Part shown: in pieces, positions 25,151 to 35,901 of the stretch | How the letters are laid out: each line of letters opens with the position of its first letter | Numbering within the stretch: position 1 is the stretch's first letter | From: Bacteroidota bacterium | GTDB lineage: Bacteria; Bacteroidota; Ignavibacteria; Ignavibacteriales; Ignavibacteriaceae | Length of the DNA: 51,427 nt | Assembly: GCA_022564295.1 (NCBI GenBank) | Contig: JADFLR010000030.1 | Location: forward strand, 1 to 51,427 | Direction of reading: 5' to 3' | Position numbers and translations under genes: made by a program | The notes under the pieces: model-generated | The model's database searches: none | What the model saw: the letters and a program-made list of their open reading frames with translations, nothing else | Told to the model about the DNA's origin: nothing

Positions 25151-27097
25151 TCATTCAAATTGGGATTCAATATTTACCAACGCTTCGCTCAGCTCTTCCC
25201 ATTTTGTCGTAACTCCGGAAAGTTCTTCTTTAATTATTTTAAACTCCTCATTTGAAGAGAAAGTTTTTTTAGGATCATTATAAGTTTCCGGTTTGGCTAA
25301 TGTAATTTCTATTTTTTTTTCTTTTTCTTCTAAATCTTCGATCTTCTTTTCTAACAGTGCTATTTCACTTATCAAATCTTTTGTTGCATTATATTTTGCC
25401 TGTCTTTTTTCTGCCTCTATTCGCTTCTGTTCTTTTTTAGAAGTTACCGATTTATTTCCAATTGTAATTTTTTGTTCCGCATCATTTATATTCAATTCTT
25501 TTCTTTTAAACATGTAATAATCAATTCCGCCGCTAAAAGTTTGAATTTCCCCCTTTCTTATTTCAACCACTTTACTCACTATCGGCTGGAGAAAATCAAC
25601 ATCGTGAGACACAAGTATTAACGATCCGCTAAAATTGATGAGTGCCTTCTGAAGAACTTTTTTAGATGAAATATCAAGATGATTTGTTGGTTCATCAAGC
25701 ACAATAAAATTTGATTTGGTTAACAAAATTTTTGCGAGAGCCACACGACTTTTTTCACCACCCGAAAGCACACCAACTTTTTTGAAAACATCATCGCCCT
25801 TAAATAAAAATGCACCAAGGATGGAACGAAGCTCACCGATTGTCTTATTTTCAGCTATTCCATCAACCGTTTCAATTATGTCAATATCGGGCTGAAGATT
25901 ATCGGCGACATCCTGTGCATAATAAGAGATAATTGTGTTATGTCCTAAAATCCTTTCACCGCTGTTATAATCTAAATTATCCGCAATAATTTTAGCGAGA
26001 GTGGTTTTACCTGCGCCATTTGGTCCTACAAAAGCAATTTTTTCTCCTCTGTTTATAACCAAATCTACACCGCTGAATATTTGATTATTTCCGTAAGATT
26101 TATTAATTGATATCAATTCAATATTTACTTTGCCGCTTTTTGGTGGTTCGGGAAAACTAATTTTTATATCGCTTTCGTTTTGCGGTAGTTCTATTGTTTC
26201 AAGTTTTTCTAATTGCTTTATTCTGCTTTGTACTTGCTTTGCTTTTGTGTTCTTATATCTAAAGCGTTCGATGAATCTCTTTGTCTCTTTAATTTTTTTC
26301 TGCTGCAGCTCATATTTGTGGTTTAACTGTTCATCTCTTTCATCTTTATATTTAAGGTAAGCGTTATAATTGCCGCTGAAAATTGAGAATGTATTATTAA
26401 ATATTTCATAAGTTTTTGAAGTGGTTTGCATAATAAAATGTTTATCATGCGAAACAATTATCATTGCACCCTTGTAACTTTTAAGAAATGTTATCAGCCA
26501 TTCTAATGAATCTATATCAAGATGATTTGTCGGTTCATCAAGCAACAACATATCGTTTTGCGAGATGAGAATTTTTGCTAATGCAATTCTCATTTGCCAG
26601 CCGCCCGAAAATTCATCCGTTAAACGATTAAAATCAGTTTCTTCAAATCCCAAACCAACTAATATTTTCTCAACATTCGATGAAGAGCTGTATGAATCCA
26701 ATTCTTCCAATCTTTGATAAACTTCGCCTAAATTATTTATAAGATCCTGCTGCTCATCCGGCAATATATTTTTTGCAGATAATGCTTCGGTGAGTTCAAG
26801 TTCTTTAATTTGTAATGAAGTAATGTCTGATAACGCGCTTGATGCTTCTTCAATTAAAGTTTTTCCACTGTGGATTACATGATCTTGGGGAAGGTAACCG
26901 ATTGTGGTTCTTTTTTGTTTGCTTATAGTTCCTTTCTCGGGTTGGAGTTGGCTGCTAAGAATTTTAAAAAGAGATGATTTACCGCTGCCGTTTGCACCAA
27001 CAAGTGCAGCTTTATCGCCCGAATTAATTCTGAAACTTACATTTTGAAATAAATATTTCCCTCCGAATTGAAGTGAAATATCAGATATATCTATCAT
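25151..27097 (-). CDS. ABC-F family ATPase (ribosome-associated, Uup/YbiT-like)
   Basis: The 648-aa soluble protein has two ABC domains and no membrane segments. The first has Walker A 'GANGSGKSSLF', signature 'FSGGWQMRIALAK' and 'LLLDEPTNHLD'. The second has 'GPNGAGKTTLAK', 'LSGGEKSRVALAK' and 'IVLDEPTNHLD'. A lysine-rich linker (about 230-310) lies between them, and a C-terminal coiled coil follows (about 560-645). ABC-F proteins act on ribosomes (translation factor or antibiotic protection). It lies 39 bp downstream of the propeller gene on the same strand. Confidence 0.92.
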   Translation of the reverse strand: MIDISDISLQFGGKYLFQNVSFRINSGDKAALVGANGSGKSSLFKILSSQLQPEKGTISKQKRTTIGYLPQDHVIHSGKTLIEEASSALSDITSLQIKELELTEALSAKNILPDEQQDLINNLGEVYQRLEELDSYSSSSNVEKILVGLGFEETDFNRLTDEFSGGWQMRIALAKILISQNDMLLLDEPTNHLDIDSLEWLITFLKSYKGAMIIVSHDKHFIMQTTSKTYEIFNNTFSIFSGNYNAYLKYKDERDEQLNHKYELQQKKIKETKRFIERFRYKNTKAKQVQSRIKQLEKLETIELPQNESDIKISFPEPPKSGKVNIELISINKSYGNNQIFSGVDLVINRGEKIAFVGPNGAGKTTLAKIIADNLDYNSGERILGHNTIISYYAQDVADNLQPDIDIIETVDGIAENKTIGELRSILGAFLFKGDDVFKKVGVLSGGEKSRVALAKILLTKSNFIVLDEPTNHLDISSKKVLQKALINFSGSLILVSHDVDFLQPIVSKVVEIRKGEIQTFSGGIDYYMFKRKELNINDAEQKITIGNKSVTSKKEQKRIEAEKRQAKYNATKDLISEIALLEKKIEDLEEKEKKIEITLAKPETYNDPKKTFSSNEEFKIIKEELSGVTTKWEELSEALVNIESQFE

Positions 27098-27136
27098 TAA
27101 TCAGAAAAGATTATTATTGAAAGGATAAAACTAAAT

Positions 27137-29386
27137 CTACTTACGGAAAACGGCAACCTTTCCAGTTATAGTATTGTTTCCTCCGCTATCGATAGCAATT
27201 AAAATATAAATCCCACTATTAATCAAATTACCATTTGCATCTCTGCCGTCCCAAAAAGCTGTTCTTCCTCCTGGTGATGAAAATTCTGCAACAAGTTTGC
27301 CATCAATTGTGAGAATTTTAATATCAGAATCACGAACCAGTCCATCAATAGTTAAAAGATTACTTCCATCCGTAACCACAAATGGATTGGGGTAGATGAA
27401 AAGTTCATCGAAAACTTCTTTTGGTTTTGTGAACGGTGTTTCGAACGACGTTAACCCTTTATCGGTTCCCACATAAACAATTCCGGCATTTTCATCAATA
27501 GCCACACTTATAATTCTATCTGAGAAAATGGGGCTGTTTTTTGAATCATAAGCGGCTAACAATCTCGAACCATCAGAATTAACAAGCAGTAAACCCTGAT
27601 TAGTAGCTATCCATTTTTGGTTTAACGGATCAACAGCAATATCATTTATCGACTGCTGCCTTAAGGTGAAGATGGATGACATACGTAAAGATGGGTCGTT
27701 GGTTGCAGAAGAAGTAATTGTATTTGTCTGCGAAATTACATTAACTCCCAATCCAGTTCCAATCCACACATCACCTCGTCTGTCAACTACAATTGAGCGA
27801 ATATCATTACTGTTAAGTCCGTCGGCTGATGATATATATCCTGATCGGTCATCACTTGGGTCGTCGAAAGTTTTCATCTCATTAAAGTAATACAATCCGC
27901 GCTTCAATGCGTCATCGGAATTATACCATTTTGTGTCGTAAGGATCTATATCAAGATTAAAATGTAATAATAAAGATCTGTTTTGTTCAGCAGGAATTTG
28001 AAAATGGTACCATACGCTATCGGGTGTAAGCATACTTAATTGCTTTCGGTCTGCTGCACTGAAGTTAAGTACCCATAAATTATTTTGCGAATCATTTCCG
28101 AATCCAGTTATTACAAGAAAATTAGGATTATTGGGAATGCCCTGCATTCCGCTGTTTGACGTATTAAAAGTTTCAAATAGATTTCCGTCCGTTCGAACAA
28201 ATCCAAAGCCCCATGTACCAAGGTATGCTGTATTATCAGGTGAATTAAAAACTTCGTAAATGTCGTTATGAGGAAGCTGTGGAGTATTTTCTACATCGTA
28301 GTTTACCCACGTTTCTTTATCGAATGTATAAAAGCCAACCCCTGCTCCGTCTCTACCGCTTGCAGACCATAAAACACCGTTCCCATCAACACTTATACTT
28401 GGAAATTGATTGGCGGCAGGACCATTAGGAAATAGAAATTCCGGGCTGTTCTCTGTATCTAATTTCAAAATACCATTACTACTTGCACCGGCAATTCCAA
28501 ACTGCTGATTTAAAGAAAGACGTTTAAGTGAATGCGGAGAGGAATAAAGCTGTAATGCTCCCCCATTTTGATAGATGTAAATTGTATTTTCCGAAAGAAT
28601 TACTAATGAATCACCTGCTGAAATTATATCGGAAACAACTTTGTTATTAAACTGCGGGATGAACGGAAGCCACTGTATGCCATCGAAACTTGAAAGACCT
28701 TTATCTGTAGCCGCTACAAATGCATCTAAATATTTAACAATTTTTATCGCCTTATCCGAAGGCAATCCATCCGAAGAGTTATAAGTATTCCATGATTCCG
28801 GCGCTGAAAGGTTGGTTGCTCCAGGTTTTTGAATTGCTATTCCTTCATCAGTGCAAACATAAAACAGGTTAAACTTAAACGCATAGTTCACACGAGTGTT
28901 TGTTGTAAATTCTCCAAACTTAAAAAATGTATCAAAGAATAAAAAACTATTTGCATCAATAAGCGAAACCCCAAAATCGGAAGAAACGATTATCGTATCG
29001 GATATTGTACTGAGGTCATTAATTCGTTTATTAACCTGGTTTGAATTTGCAATATCAAGGATCACACTAAATGATTCATCCTCAGGATTGTGAATATCAA
29101 TTACTCCGTTTGTACTGCCAAACCAAACATTTCCCATATTATCGAGTGTTATACTTGTGAGAGATATGCCTTGAAGCCCATCTGCTTTTGAAAGAACACT
29201 AAAAGAATTATCCTGAAGAGAAAATTTAAAAGCACCTCCATCGGTTGCAGCCCAAATTGTGTTATCATAAAAATTTACATCCGAAACACGTTTCATATCG
29301 GTGTAATTTTTCCAATTGGTAATCTGCTGTGGGAAAGAAGAAAGAGAATAAAGGATTACGAGTAGGAAAAATATTTTATCTCTCAT
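27137..29386 (-). CDS. secreted two-component-regulator-type beta-propeller protein with sorting domain
   Basis: From ATG 29386 the protein has a signal peptide ('MRDKIFFLLVILYSLSSFPQ'). Repeated Reg_prop blades follow, such as 'IWAATDGGAFKF', 'VWFGSTNGVIDI', 'VWIGTGLGVNVI', 'KWIATNQGLLLV' and 'VYVGTDKGLTSF'. The C-terminal ~90 residues ('IYPNPFVVTDGSN' ... 'FWDGRDANGNLINSGIYIL') are a FlgD-like/type IX sorting domain. A TTG start at 29410 would only add 8 residues before the signal peptide. No kinase domain follows, so this is a stand-alone propeller at the surface, probably binding or scaffolding. Its ligand is unknown. Confidence 0.85.
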   Translation of the reverse strand: MRDKIFFLLVILYSLSSFPQQITNWKNYTDMKRVSDVNFYDNTIWAATDGGAFKFSLQDNSFSVLSKADGLQGISLTSITLDNMGNVWFGSTNGVIDIHNPEDESFSVILDIANSNQVNKRINDLSTISDTIIVSSDFGVSLIDANSFLFFDTFFKFGEFTTNTRVNYAFKFNLFYVCTDEGIAIQKPGATNLSAPESWNTYNSSDGLPSDKAIKIVKYLDAFVAATDKGLSSFDGIQWLPFIPQFNNKVVSDIISAGDSLVILSENTIYIYQNGGALQLYSSPHSLKRLSLNQQFGIAGASSNGILKLDTENSPEFLFPNGPAANQFPSISVDGNGVLWSASGRDGAGVGFYTFDKETWVNYDVENTPQLPHNDIYEVFNSPDNTAYLGTWGFGFVRTDGNLFETFNTSNSGMQGIPNNPNFLVITGFGNDSQNNLWVLNFSAADRKQLSMLTPDSVWYHFQIPAEQNRSLLLHFNLDIDPYDTKWYNSDDALKRGLYYFNEMKTFDDPSDDRSGYISSADGLNSNDIRSIVVDRRGDVWIGTGLGVNVISQTNTITSSATNDPSLRMSSIFTLRQQSINDIAVDPLNQKWIATNQGLLLVNSDGSRLLAAYDSKNSPIFSDRIISVAIDENAGIVYVGTDKGLTSFETPFTKPKEVFDELFIYPNPFVVTDGSNLLTIDGLVRDSDIKILTIDGKLVAEFSSPGGRTAFWDGRDANGNLINSGIYILIAIDSGGNNTITGKVAVFRK

Positions 29387-29527
29387 TTTTGTTCGCCTTT
29401 GTAAATACAATAATGGTAGAGATTTTTCTCTTCGTATCCTATATATTAAAAATGAAAGTAAATATTTATATGTAAAATAAAAAACTTTAATATTAATTAA
29501 AGTGGTAAAAGAAAGTATCTAAAAAAT

Positions 29528-30358
29528 CTAAGCAGAATTTTTTAATAATCTTGTTCGCATTGCATCAACAACAATCGGTGTAGTAAAAAATTTTCCGAAT
29601 TTGCTATCATCTTCACGTTTTCCACCATGAAAATCCGAACCGCCGGATTCCAGCAGAAAATATTCATTAACAATACCACGATAAAACCTTATCAACTCTC
29701 TTGAATGAGAAGGATGAATAACTTCAATACCATCGGCACCAGCATCAATTAGCTCTTTAATCATACTCTCGGGCATATGACCAGGATGAGCAATGAACGA
29801 TAACCCTCCAGCATCCGAAATAATTTTAAATGCGCTCTGCGGCGAAAGATGAACTTTGCGTTCGTAAGCAGGGCCTCCATTTTTAATATACCTGTTGAAC
29901 GCTTCGAAATAAGAATTTACAATTTCTTTTTCAAGCATTACCTGTGCTATGTGCGGTCTTCCCACGGCTGAGTTTTTTGCTTTTTCTAAAACATCATCTA
30001 AAGTAATTTCAAAACCAAGATTATTTAATTTCTCAACAATTCTTGCTGCTCTTCGCACACGTTCTTCACGAAAGAATGTTAGATAATGTGCAAGTTCTTT
30101 ATTTTCAATATCAACAAAATATCCTAATATATGAACCTCGGCGCCTCGCAAATCGGAGCTGATCTCAACACCAGGAATTATTTCGACACCAAGTTTTTCA
30201 CCAATCTTGGTCGCTTCCTCAATAGCATTAACGCTGTCGTGGTCAGTTATGCTGAGGATATCAATTTCCGCATCTTTAGCTTTATGCACAAGATCTTCGG
30301 GAGAATAAAATCCATCCGAATAATTTGTGTGTGAATGTAAGTCTACTTTGCGTTTCAA
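29528..30358 (-). CDS. PHP-domain phosphoesterase (RNase AM/YciV-like)
   Basis: The 276-aa protein has the metal-binding PHP motifs: 'KVDLHSHTNYSDG' (HxH), 'SITDHDSVNAI' (DHD), 'PGVEISSDLRGAEVHILGYF', 'FIAHPGHMP' and 'GSDFHGG'. Relatives hydrolyse 3',5'-nucleotide bisphosphates or trim RNA 5' ends. It lies 16 bp behind the Crp/Fnr gene and is probably in its transcript. Confidence 0.88.
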   Translation of the reverse strand: MKRKVDLHSHTNYSDGFYSPEDLVHKAKDAEIDILSITDHDSVNAIEEATKIGEKLGVEIIPGVEISSDLRGAEVHILGYFVDIENKELAHYLTFFREERVRRAARIVEKLNNLGFEITLDDVLEKAKNSAVGRPHIAQVMLEKEIVNSYFEAFNRYIKNGGPAYERKVHLSPQSAFKIISDAGGLSFIAHPGHMPESMIKELIDAGADGIEVIHPSHSRELIRFYRGIVNEYFLLESGGSDFHGGKREDDSKFGKFFTTPIVVDAMRTRLLKNSA

Positions 30359-30374
30359 AATTTGTAAGTTTTTA

Positions 30375-31061
30375 TCAGTTAAATAATTCTTTAAATTTCT
30401 CGTAGTTGATTATTCTAAGTTTGGAACCTTCTAATTCTACAAGCCCTTTTTTTGCAAAGGAGTGAAGAGTTCGGGAAATAGTTTCTCTCGAAGTTCCTGC
30501 CATATTAGCAAGTTCGTGCTGAAAGGGGAGTTTTTCAATTTCAACTATTCCATGTTTAATTCTTCCAACATCATCGGCTAACTGTAAAAGTACAGTAGCA
30601 ACCTTACCTTCGGCATCTTTAAGCGACAGGGCTTTTATTTTCATACCTTGTGCTCTTAACCGTTGAGTAAGTTCCTGGAGCAAGGTAACCGATACTTCGG
30701 GATGTTTGTGCAATAAATCCAGAAAGTCACTCCGTTGAATAATAAAAAGTTTTGAATCTCCCATTGCAATGACACTTGCCGAACGATTTAAACCGTCGAG
30801 CAGCGCCATCTCGCCAAAAAAATCAGAGGGGTTGAGAATTGATAATATTACTTCTTTACTTGGGTCGTCGCTGCTGCTTCGGCAGACTTTAACCTTTCCC
30901 GAAATAATAACAAACAATGCCGAACCGTCTTCCTCTTCAGTAAGGATGACAGAGTTTTTAGCGTATGTGCGAACAGTACCAAGTTTGGAGATTTTCTCCA
31001 AAGTTTCGGAATTTAGATCCGAAAAAATTGGTACCGAAGTTAAAAAATCTATGTTTTCCAC
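30375..31061 (-). CDS. Crp/Fnr-family transcriptional regulator
   Basis: The 228-aa protein has a cyclic-nucleotide-binding barrel (about 10-130) with 'GEMALLDGLNRSASVIAMGD' and a dimer helix. The C-terminal winged helix follows (about 155-225), 'LANMAGTSRETISRTLHSF'. No cysteine cluster of the FNR type is visible, so a small ligand is the likely signal. It leads a two-gene minus-strand transcript with the PHP gene, divergent from the PpiD-like gene. Confidence 0.9.
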   Translation of the reverse strand: MENIDFLTSVPIFSDLNSETLEKISKLGTVRTYAKNSVILTEEEDGSALFVIISGKVKVCRSSSDDPSKEVILSILNPSDFFGEMALLDGLNRSASVIAMGDSKLFIIQRSDFLDLLHKHPEVSVTLLQELTQRLRAQGMKIKALSLKDAEGKVATVLLQLADDVGRIKHGIVEIEKLPFQHELANMAGTSRETISRTLHSFAKKGLVELEGSKLRIINYEKFKELFN

Positions 31062-31263
31062 AATCCTTTATCCATTCCTGAGAAAAGCAAGTAAAAATAT
31101 GCCTGTAAATACTCAAAGTCAATAATTTAGAAAAATAGATATTTTGGGTTTGGAAAAAGAAGTGAGTAAAACATGAAAATTTAATGCAAATTACATTGTT
31201 TTTTTTGTACGCCGTATCTATTTTAAAATTCTGATTTTTAAAATTTAAGGAGTAATACTAATT

Positions 31264-33354
31264 ATGGCTATGATGGCCAAAATGAGAGGCTTGGCACCCG
31301 CTTTTATTATAACGGTAGGTGTATTATTTGTACTATTTATGGTAATCTCCGATTCCAATGTAATGGAAGCACTAGGTGGCAGGACTAACAACGTGGGATC
31401 GATCAATGGAGTAGATATCACTTATCAAGAATTTCAGGCAGCACTCGATCAGCAAAGAGAAGTGAGACGACAAAGTGGTCAGGAAGTTGATGACGAACAA
31501 ATAGATCAGTTCAGGAATCAGGTTTGGGATTTTGTTGTTTCGCAGATATTAATTGAGCAACAAGTTAAAAGATTAGGTATCACAGTTTCCGATGAAGAAA
31601 TTAAAGATATTATTTTAGGCGATAATCCCCCGACTTTTCTAAAGCAAAACTTTATCGATTCGGTTGGTAATTTCAATAGAGAACTTTATGAGAATGCACT
31701 CTTCGATCCTCAAAATGAACAAGCCTTGATCAATGCCGAGGAATCGGTACGGCAATTTAGATTAAACGAGAAGTTGCAAAGTATTATTCTTGCATCAGTA
31801 AATGTTACTGAAGATGAAGTTTTAAGAAAATTTATTGACCAGAATATTTATGTGAACGATGCTGAATACGCTTCGATTTCGTTAAGTATTTTTCCTGATT
31901 CTATTATCCAAGTAACGGATGAAGATTTAAGGAAATATTACGAAGACAATATCAATAAGTATAAAGAGAGTCCAAAAAGAAAATTGAAATTTGTTCTCTT
32001 CGGCAATCAACCTTCAAAGAAAGATTCGCAATTAGTAATTAAAGACCTCGATTATGTTAAATCAAATTTTGAAGGAGAAGATACAACCAACTTTAAATAT
32101 TATGTGGAAATTTATTCTTCTCAATCATATTCGAAAGATACTTTAGCGATGTCATCTTTTAATACTGAAGCAATCGAATTATTCAAATCCGCTGAGCCGG
32201 GAGACATTGTAGGACCGGTTACGGCTCCTGAAGGTGTGGTACTTTATCATTTCCTTGGGACGATTACGACAAACGATGCAATGGCAAGAGCTTCGCATAT
32301 TCTTATTAATAAAGAGGGTGATGATGAGAAAAATCTGGTAGAGGCAAATACAGTTTATAACCAGCTTATTGCCGGAGCAGAATTTGAAGAGCTTGCAACT
32401 GAAAAATCAGGTGACCCCGGTAGTGCTAGCCGGGGTGGAGACCTTGGATGGTTCGGCAAAGGTAAGATGATAAAGGAGTTTGAAGAAGCTGTGTTCAACG
32501 GAAAAATTGGAGAAATACAAAAACCTGTTAAAACTTCGTTCGGCTATCACATAATAAAGGTTACTGATAGATCCAATAAAAAATATATTGTTGAAAAGAT
32601 TGTTAATGCTGTAAAACAATCGGCTACCACTCGCGATGAAAGATATAATGCTGCGAATGATTTATCATATCTGGCAAATAAAAACGGTTTTGAAAAAGAA
32701 TTGGGTTTAATGAATTATAATAATCAGGAATCGGGTTATTTCACCGAGGACTCGAAATCAATACCAGGAATAGGTGTAAACGAAAGATTGGTTAAGTGGA
32801 GTTTTGAAAATGGATTAAACTCGGTTAGCGATGTTTATAAAGTAGCTCAGGGATTTTTGGTTGCAACTATTTCTGAAATGATAGAAGGTGGAATAATACC
32901 GTTTGATGAAGTTAAAGATCAGCAAAAACCAAATGCCGTTAGAATTAATAAACTAGTCAGAGCAAGATTGCTTGCAGAAGAATTACGTTCGAAACTAAAC
33001 AACGATTTAAAGAAGATAACTGAACTTGACCCCCGTTTTACTGTTAAAAATACGGGAAGGTTTAATTCTGAAACTAACATACCGGGTATTGGCAAAAACT
33101 ATACTTTTATTCAAGCTTCAATTTATGCAGAACCAAACGTAATTTTGGAACCGGTAGAAGCAAGTACAGGTTACTTTTTAGTAAAAGTAATTTCTAAGTC
33201 ATCGTTTGATTCAACTGCTTATTCAATGCAGAGTTCAACAATAAGAAATAATATTATACAGCAAAAAAAGAGAACATTGGTTTCGCTGTGGCTGAATGCA
33301 TTAAAAGAAAAATCAGATATTGTAAATAACATGCATTTGTTCTATGGATATTAA
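31264..33354 (+). CDS. membrane-anchored peptidyl-prolyl isomerase, PpiD/SurA-like
   Basis: The 696-aa periplasmic chaperone is held by one N-terminal membrane helix (about 14-30, '[17 protein letters not shown]'). A SurA-N-like helical domain follows, '[20 protein letters not shown]'. A parvulin domain lies at about 340-440, with '[11 protein letters not shown]', '[18 protein letters not shown]' and '[14 protein letters not shown]'. A second, degenerate parvulin-like part may follow near the C-terminus ('[12 protein letters not shown]'). It would help fold exported and outer-membrane proteins. GGAG precedes the ATG, and a strong terminator follows the gene. Confidence 0.9.
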   Translation: MAMMAKMRGLAPAFIITVGVLFVLFMVISDSNVMEALGGRTNNVGSINGVDITYQEFQAALDQQREVRRQSGQEVDDEQIDQFRNQVWDFVVSQILIEQQVKRLGITVSDEEIKDIILGDNPPTFLKQNFIDSVGNFNRELYENALFDPQNEQALINAEESVRQFRLNEKLQSIILASVNVTEDEVLRKFIDQNIYVNDAEYASISLSIFPDSIIQVTDEDLRKYYEDNINKYKESPKRKLKFVLFGNQPSKKDSQLVIKDLDYVKSNFEGEDTTNFKYYVEIYSSQSYSKDTLAMSSFNTEAIELFKSAEPGDIVGPVTAPEGVVLYHFLGTITTNDAMARASHILINKEGDDEKNLVEANTVYNQLIAGAEFEELATEKSGDPGSASRGGDLGWFGKGKMIKEFEEAVFNGKIGEIQKPVKTSFGYHIIKVTDRSNKKYIVEKIVNAVKQSATTRDERYNAANDLSYLANKNGFEKELGLMNYNNQESGYFTEDSKSIPGIGVNERLVKWSFENGLNSVSDVYKVAQGFLVATISEMIEGGIIPFDEVKDQQKPNAVRINKLVRARLLAEELRSKLNNDLKKITELDPRFTVKNTGRFNSETNIPGIGKNYTFIQASIYAEPNVILEPVEASTGYFLVKVISKSSFDSTAYSMQSSTIRNNIIQQKKRTLVSLWLNALKEKSDIVNNMHLFYGY

Positions 33355-33375
33355 AATGAAATAGTTCCTTATTTT

Positions 33376-33425
33376 ACCCCCATCTAATTCATTAAAAGGA
33401 ATTATTTGGGGGTTTGTATTTTTAA
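33376..33425 (+). terminator. Rho-independent terminator after ppiD-like gene
   Basis: ACCCCCA (33376-33382) pairs with TGGGGGT (33407-33413). An inner AATTC/GAATT stem (33386-33390, 33399-33403) is followed by TTGTATTTTT. Confidence 0.8.
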
Positions 33426-33472
33426 AATTATTATGCTAATTACATAGGTAAATACTTTTTTTGCTTTCTAAA

Positions 33473-34186
33473 ATGAACAGAAAATTTCTTTTCATATTGA
33501 TGCTATTAATTAACTTTCCACACTTTTGCCAATATAATGGGAAGGATTTTAGTCTTGGCGCTTATGGATTTTACACAACTTCAGCATCAATATTTTTAAA
33601 CCCTAATGCATCCGATATTGTGCTGAGAAATTCATCGTTTGACATAGAAGACATATTTAATCCCGGTGTGGATATCAGGTTTCGGGTAAGTGAACCTCTT
33701 ATTTTAGGGCTGAGTGTTGAATATATGAACATCACAGAAACAGTTCCCAACTTAAATGTTTTTCTGGGTGGCTCTATTGTTACGATTGATGTTGAGGACG
33801 GATTTAAATTAATCCCGATTGAATTTACTGCATACTACCTTCTTCCTTTTTCCACGGTAGGATTTAAATTTTTAATGGGCGGCGGACTTGGATATTATAA
33901 CGGAGAATTCATCAGAAAAATTGGTGATGCAGACCTTACTAGTGTTCAAGAGGAAAACGCAATCGGAATTCACGTTTCTGTGTCTATGGATTACTTACCT
34001 ATAAATAATGTTGCGGTTCGTTTTCAAATGAAATTCAGGGACCCGCAGTTTACTGTAACGAGTCAGTACAACCAAACAGAAGTTGAATACCAGGGACATA
34101 TCATCATTCTTCCCGAGGAATCATTTGATACAAAAATTAATGTGGATGGTATTACTTTTATGCTTGGCGCTGCATTTCAATTTTAA
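33473..34186 (+). CDS. outer-membrane beta-barrel-like protein
   Basis: From ATG 33473 the protein has a signal peptide ('MNRKFLFILMLLINFPHFCQ') and then alternating strands with glycine/aromatic turns ('FSLGAYGFYTT', 'ILGLSVEYMNI', 'FLMGGGLGYYNGEF'). It ends in 'FMLGAAFQF', with the C-terminal Phe typical of outer-membrane barrels. An 8-strand porin-like or OmpW/OmpA-like fold is plausible. A TTG at 33461 would add only four residues. Its function is unknown. Confidence 0.75.
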   Translation: MNRKFLFILMLLINFPHFCQYNGKDFSLGAYGFYTTSASIFLNPNASDIVLRNSSFDIEDIFNPGVDIRFRVSEPLILGLSVEYMNITETVPNLNVFLGGSIVTIDVEDGFKLIPIEFTAYYLLPFSTVGFKFLMGGGLGYYNGEFIRKIGDADLTSVQEENAIGIHVSVSMDYLPINNVAVRFQMKFRDPQFTVTSQYNQTEVEYQGHIIILPEESFDTKINVDGITFMLGAAFQF

Positions 34187-34249
34187 TGTTTCTTTTTCTT
34201 CTTATCGATTTTGAATTTCCGTAATTTTCTTTAATTAAAATTTTTTTTT

Positions 34250-34807
34250 ATGATGAGAAGAAATATATTCTTTCTTGCCGGATTTATGGCTTCCGGTAAA
34301 AGTACAATAGGACCGATAGTTGCAAATACACTCGGATGGATTTTTTTTGATCTTGATAAGGAAATAGAAAAAAGAGAAAATAGAAAAATCACAAAGATAT
34401 TTGAAGAAGATGGGGAAGATTATTTCAGGCATAAAGAAACAGAGATTTTAAAAGAAATTTCTAACGGTGAGAATTTGATAATTTCTTTGGGCGGAGGGAC
34501 TATGATAATACAGGAAAACAGAGAATTTATTAGGGGGAATGGCAAGCTTATTTTTCTTCGCTCTTCACCCGAAGTTGCTTACAGAAGATTAAAACATAAA
34601 AGAGATAGACCTATTTTATTTACGGATGACAATGAGTTGGCAAGACAAAGTGTAGTGATAGAAAGAATTAAATCGTTAATGAAAGAGAGAATGAAATATT
34701 ACCAAAAAGCCGATTATATTTTCGATACCGATTACGAATCCATCGGAAAAACGGTGGATAAAATTTCCAGAATAATGCTTAAATTATCAAAAAAACATAA
34801 TCATTGA
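34250..34807 (+). CDS. aroK: shikimate kinase
   Basis: The 185-aa P-loop kinase shows 'FLAGFMASGKSTIG' (Walker A), 'FFDLDKEIEKREN' (shikimate-binding D), 'FRHKETEILKEI' (R), 'ISLGGGTM' (GGG) and 'KRDRPIL' lid residues. It phosphorylates shikimate in aromatic amino acid synthesis. The aroB start overlaps its stop (TTGA). Confidence 0.94.
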   Translation: MMRRNIFFLAGFMASGKSTIGPIVANTLGWIFFDLDKEIEKRENRKITKIFEEDGEDYFRHKETEILKEISNGENLIISLGGGTMIIQENREFIRGNGKLIFLRSSPEVAYRRLKHKRDRPILFTDDNELARQSVVIERIKSLMKERMKYYQKADYIFDTDYESIGKTVDKISRIMLKLSKKHNH

Positions 34808-35901
34808 AAAAGATAATCGTAAAAACCAATCTTAAATCGTATCCTGTTTTTATCTATAATTCGGAATTAAACAAATTACCGGAAAAATTGGATAAGCAGA
34901 AATTGTTTAAAAATCTTTTAGTAGTTATAGATGAAAATGTTGCCCATTATTATCAGACCAAAATAAAATCTGTATTTTCCAATCACTTGGGTAAAATCCG
35001 CTATTATATTTTACCTTCCGGGGAGAAAACCAAATCAGAAAGAGAATTAAAGAAAATTTATGACTTCCTTCTAAAAAATAATTTTGGAAGAGATACAGTT
35101 TTAATTGCAATCGGTGGTGGAGTCACAGGCGACCTTGCAGGATATGCTGCATCAACTTTTATGAGGGGGATTCAATTAGTTCACGTTCCAACAACTTTTC
35201 TCTCAATGATTGACAGCTCAATAGGCGGTAAAACCGGAATTAATTTTAACAAAAAGAAAAATATTATAGGCGCATTTTATCAGCCGCGATTAGTATTTAT
35301 TGATATTATGTTTTTATCCACTCTGCCGTCAAGAGAATTTAATTCTGCTTTGGGTGAGTTGATTAAGTACGGTTTAATTTCGAATATAGATTTTTATAAT
35401 TTTTTATCGGATAATCTTGAAAAAGTAAAATCTTTGAATGATAGAGTAATTAAAGTTGTTGTAGAAGAATCTGTTTTAATTAAAGCCGGAGTCATTCAGC
35501 AGGATGAGTTTGAACAAAGAGGTATAAGAGAAATATTAAACTTAGGGCACACTTTTGCTCATGCAATTGAAAGTGAACTCGGTTTCAGAGTAAAACATGG
35601 TGAAGCTGTAACCACCGGAATAATATGTTCACTATTTCTCTCGAATAAAATTGGATTGCTCGATACTTCAAAACAAAAAAATCTATTACGTTTGCCAGTC
35701 AGCGTTCAGCTTCCGGCAATTATCAAAAAAATAAACAATCAAAATGTATTTGATGCAATGCGCAGCGATAAAAAGAATAAAGATGATAAGATAATGTTCG
35801 TGTTAATTTCTGGAATTGGAAATTTGTTAGTTGATGTTCCTGCTAAGAAAAGAGACATCTTTTATGCATTAGATAAGATGAAAGAAACTTGTTTAGTTTA
35901 A
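34804..35901 (+). CDS. aroB: 3-dehydroquinate synthase
   Basis: The 365-aa NAD- and zinc-dependent enzyme closes DAHP to dehydroquinate. Visible are 'AIGGGVTGDLAGYAASTFMRG' (NAD), 'VPTTFLSMIDSSIGGKTGIN', 'GELIKYGLI', and the zinc ligands E in 'GELIKYG', H in 'LNLGHTFAHAIE' and H in 'VKHGEAV'. TTG 34804 is the only start that keeps the N-terminal strand and overlaps aroK by 4 bases. An aroK-aroB pair is standard in bacteria. Confidence 0.94.
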   Translation: MKKIIVKTNLKSYPVFIYNSELNKLPEKLDKQKLFKNLLVVIDENVAHYYQTKIKSVFSNHLGKIRYYILPSGEKTKSERELKKIYDFLLKNNFGRDTVLIAIGGGVTGDLAGYAASTFMRGIQLVHVPTTFLSMIDSSIGGKTGINFNKKKNIIGAFYQPRLVFIDIMFLSTLPSREFNSALGELIKYGLISNIDFYNFLSDNLEKVKSLNDRVIKVVVEESVLIKAGVIQQDEFEQRGIREILNLGHTFAHAIESELGFRVKHGEAVTTGIICSLFLSNKIGLLDTSKQKNLLRLPVSVQLPAIIKKINNQNVFDAMRSDKKNKDDKIMFVLISGIGNLLVDVPAKKRDIFYALDKMKETCLV

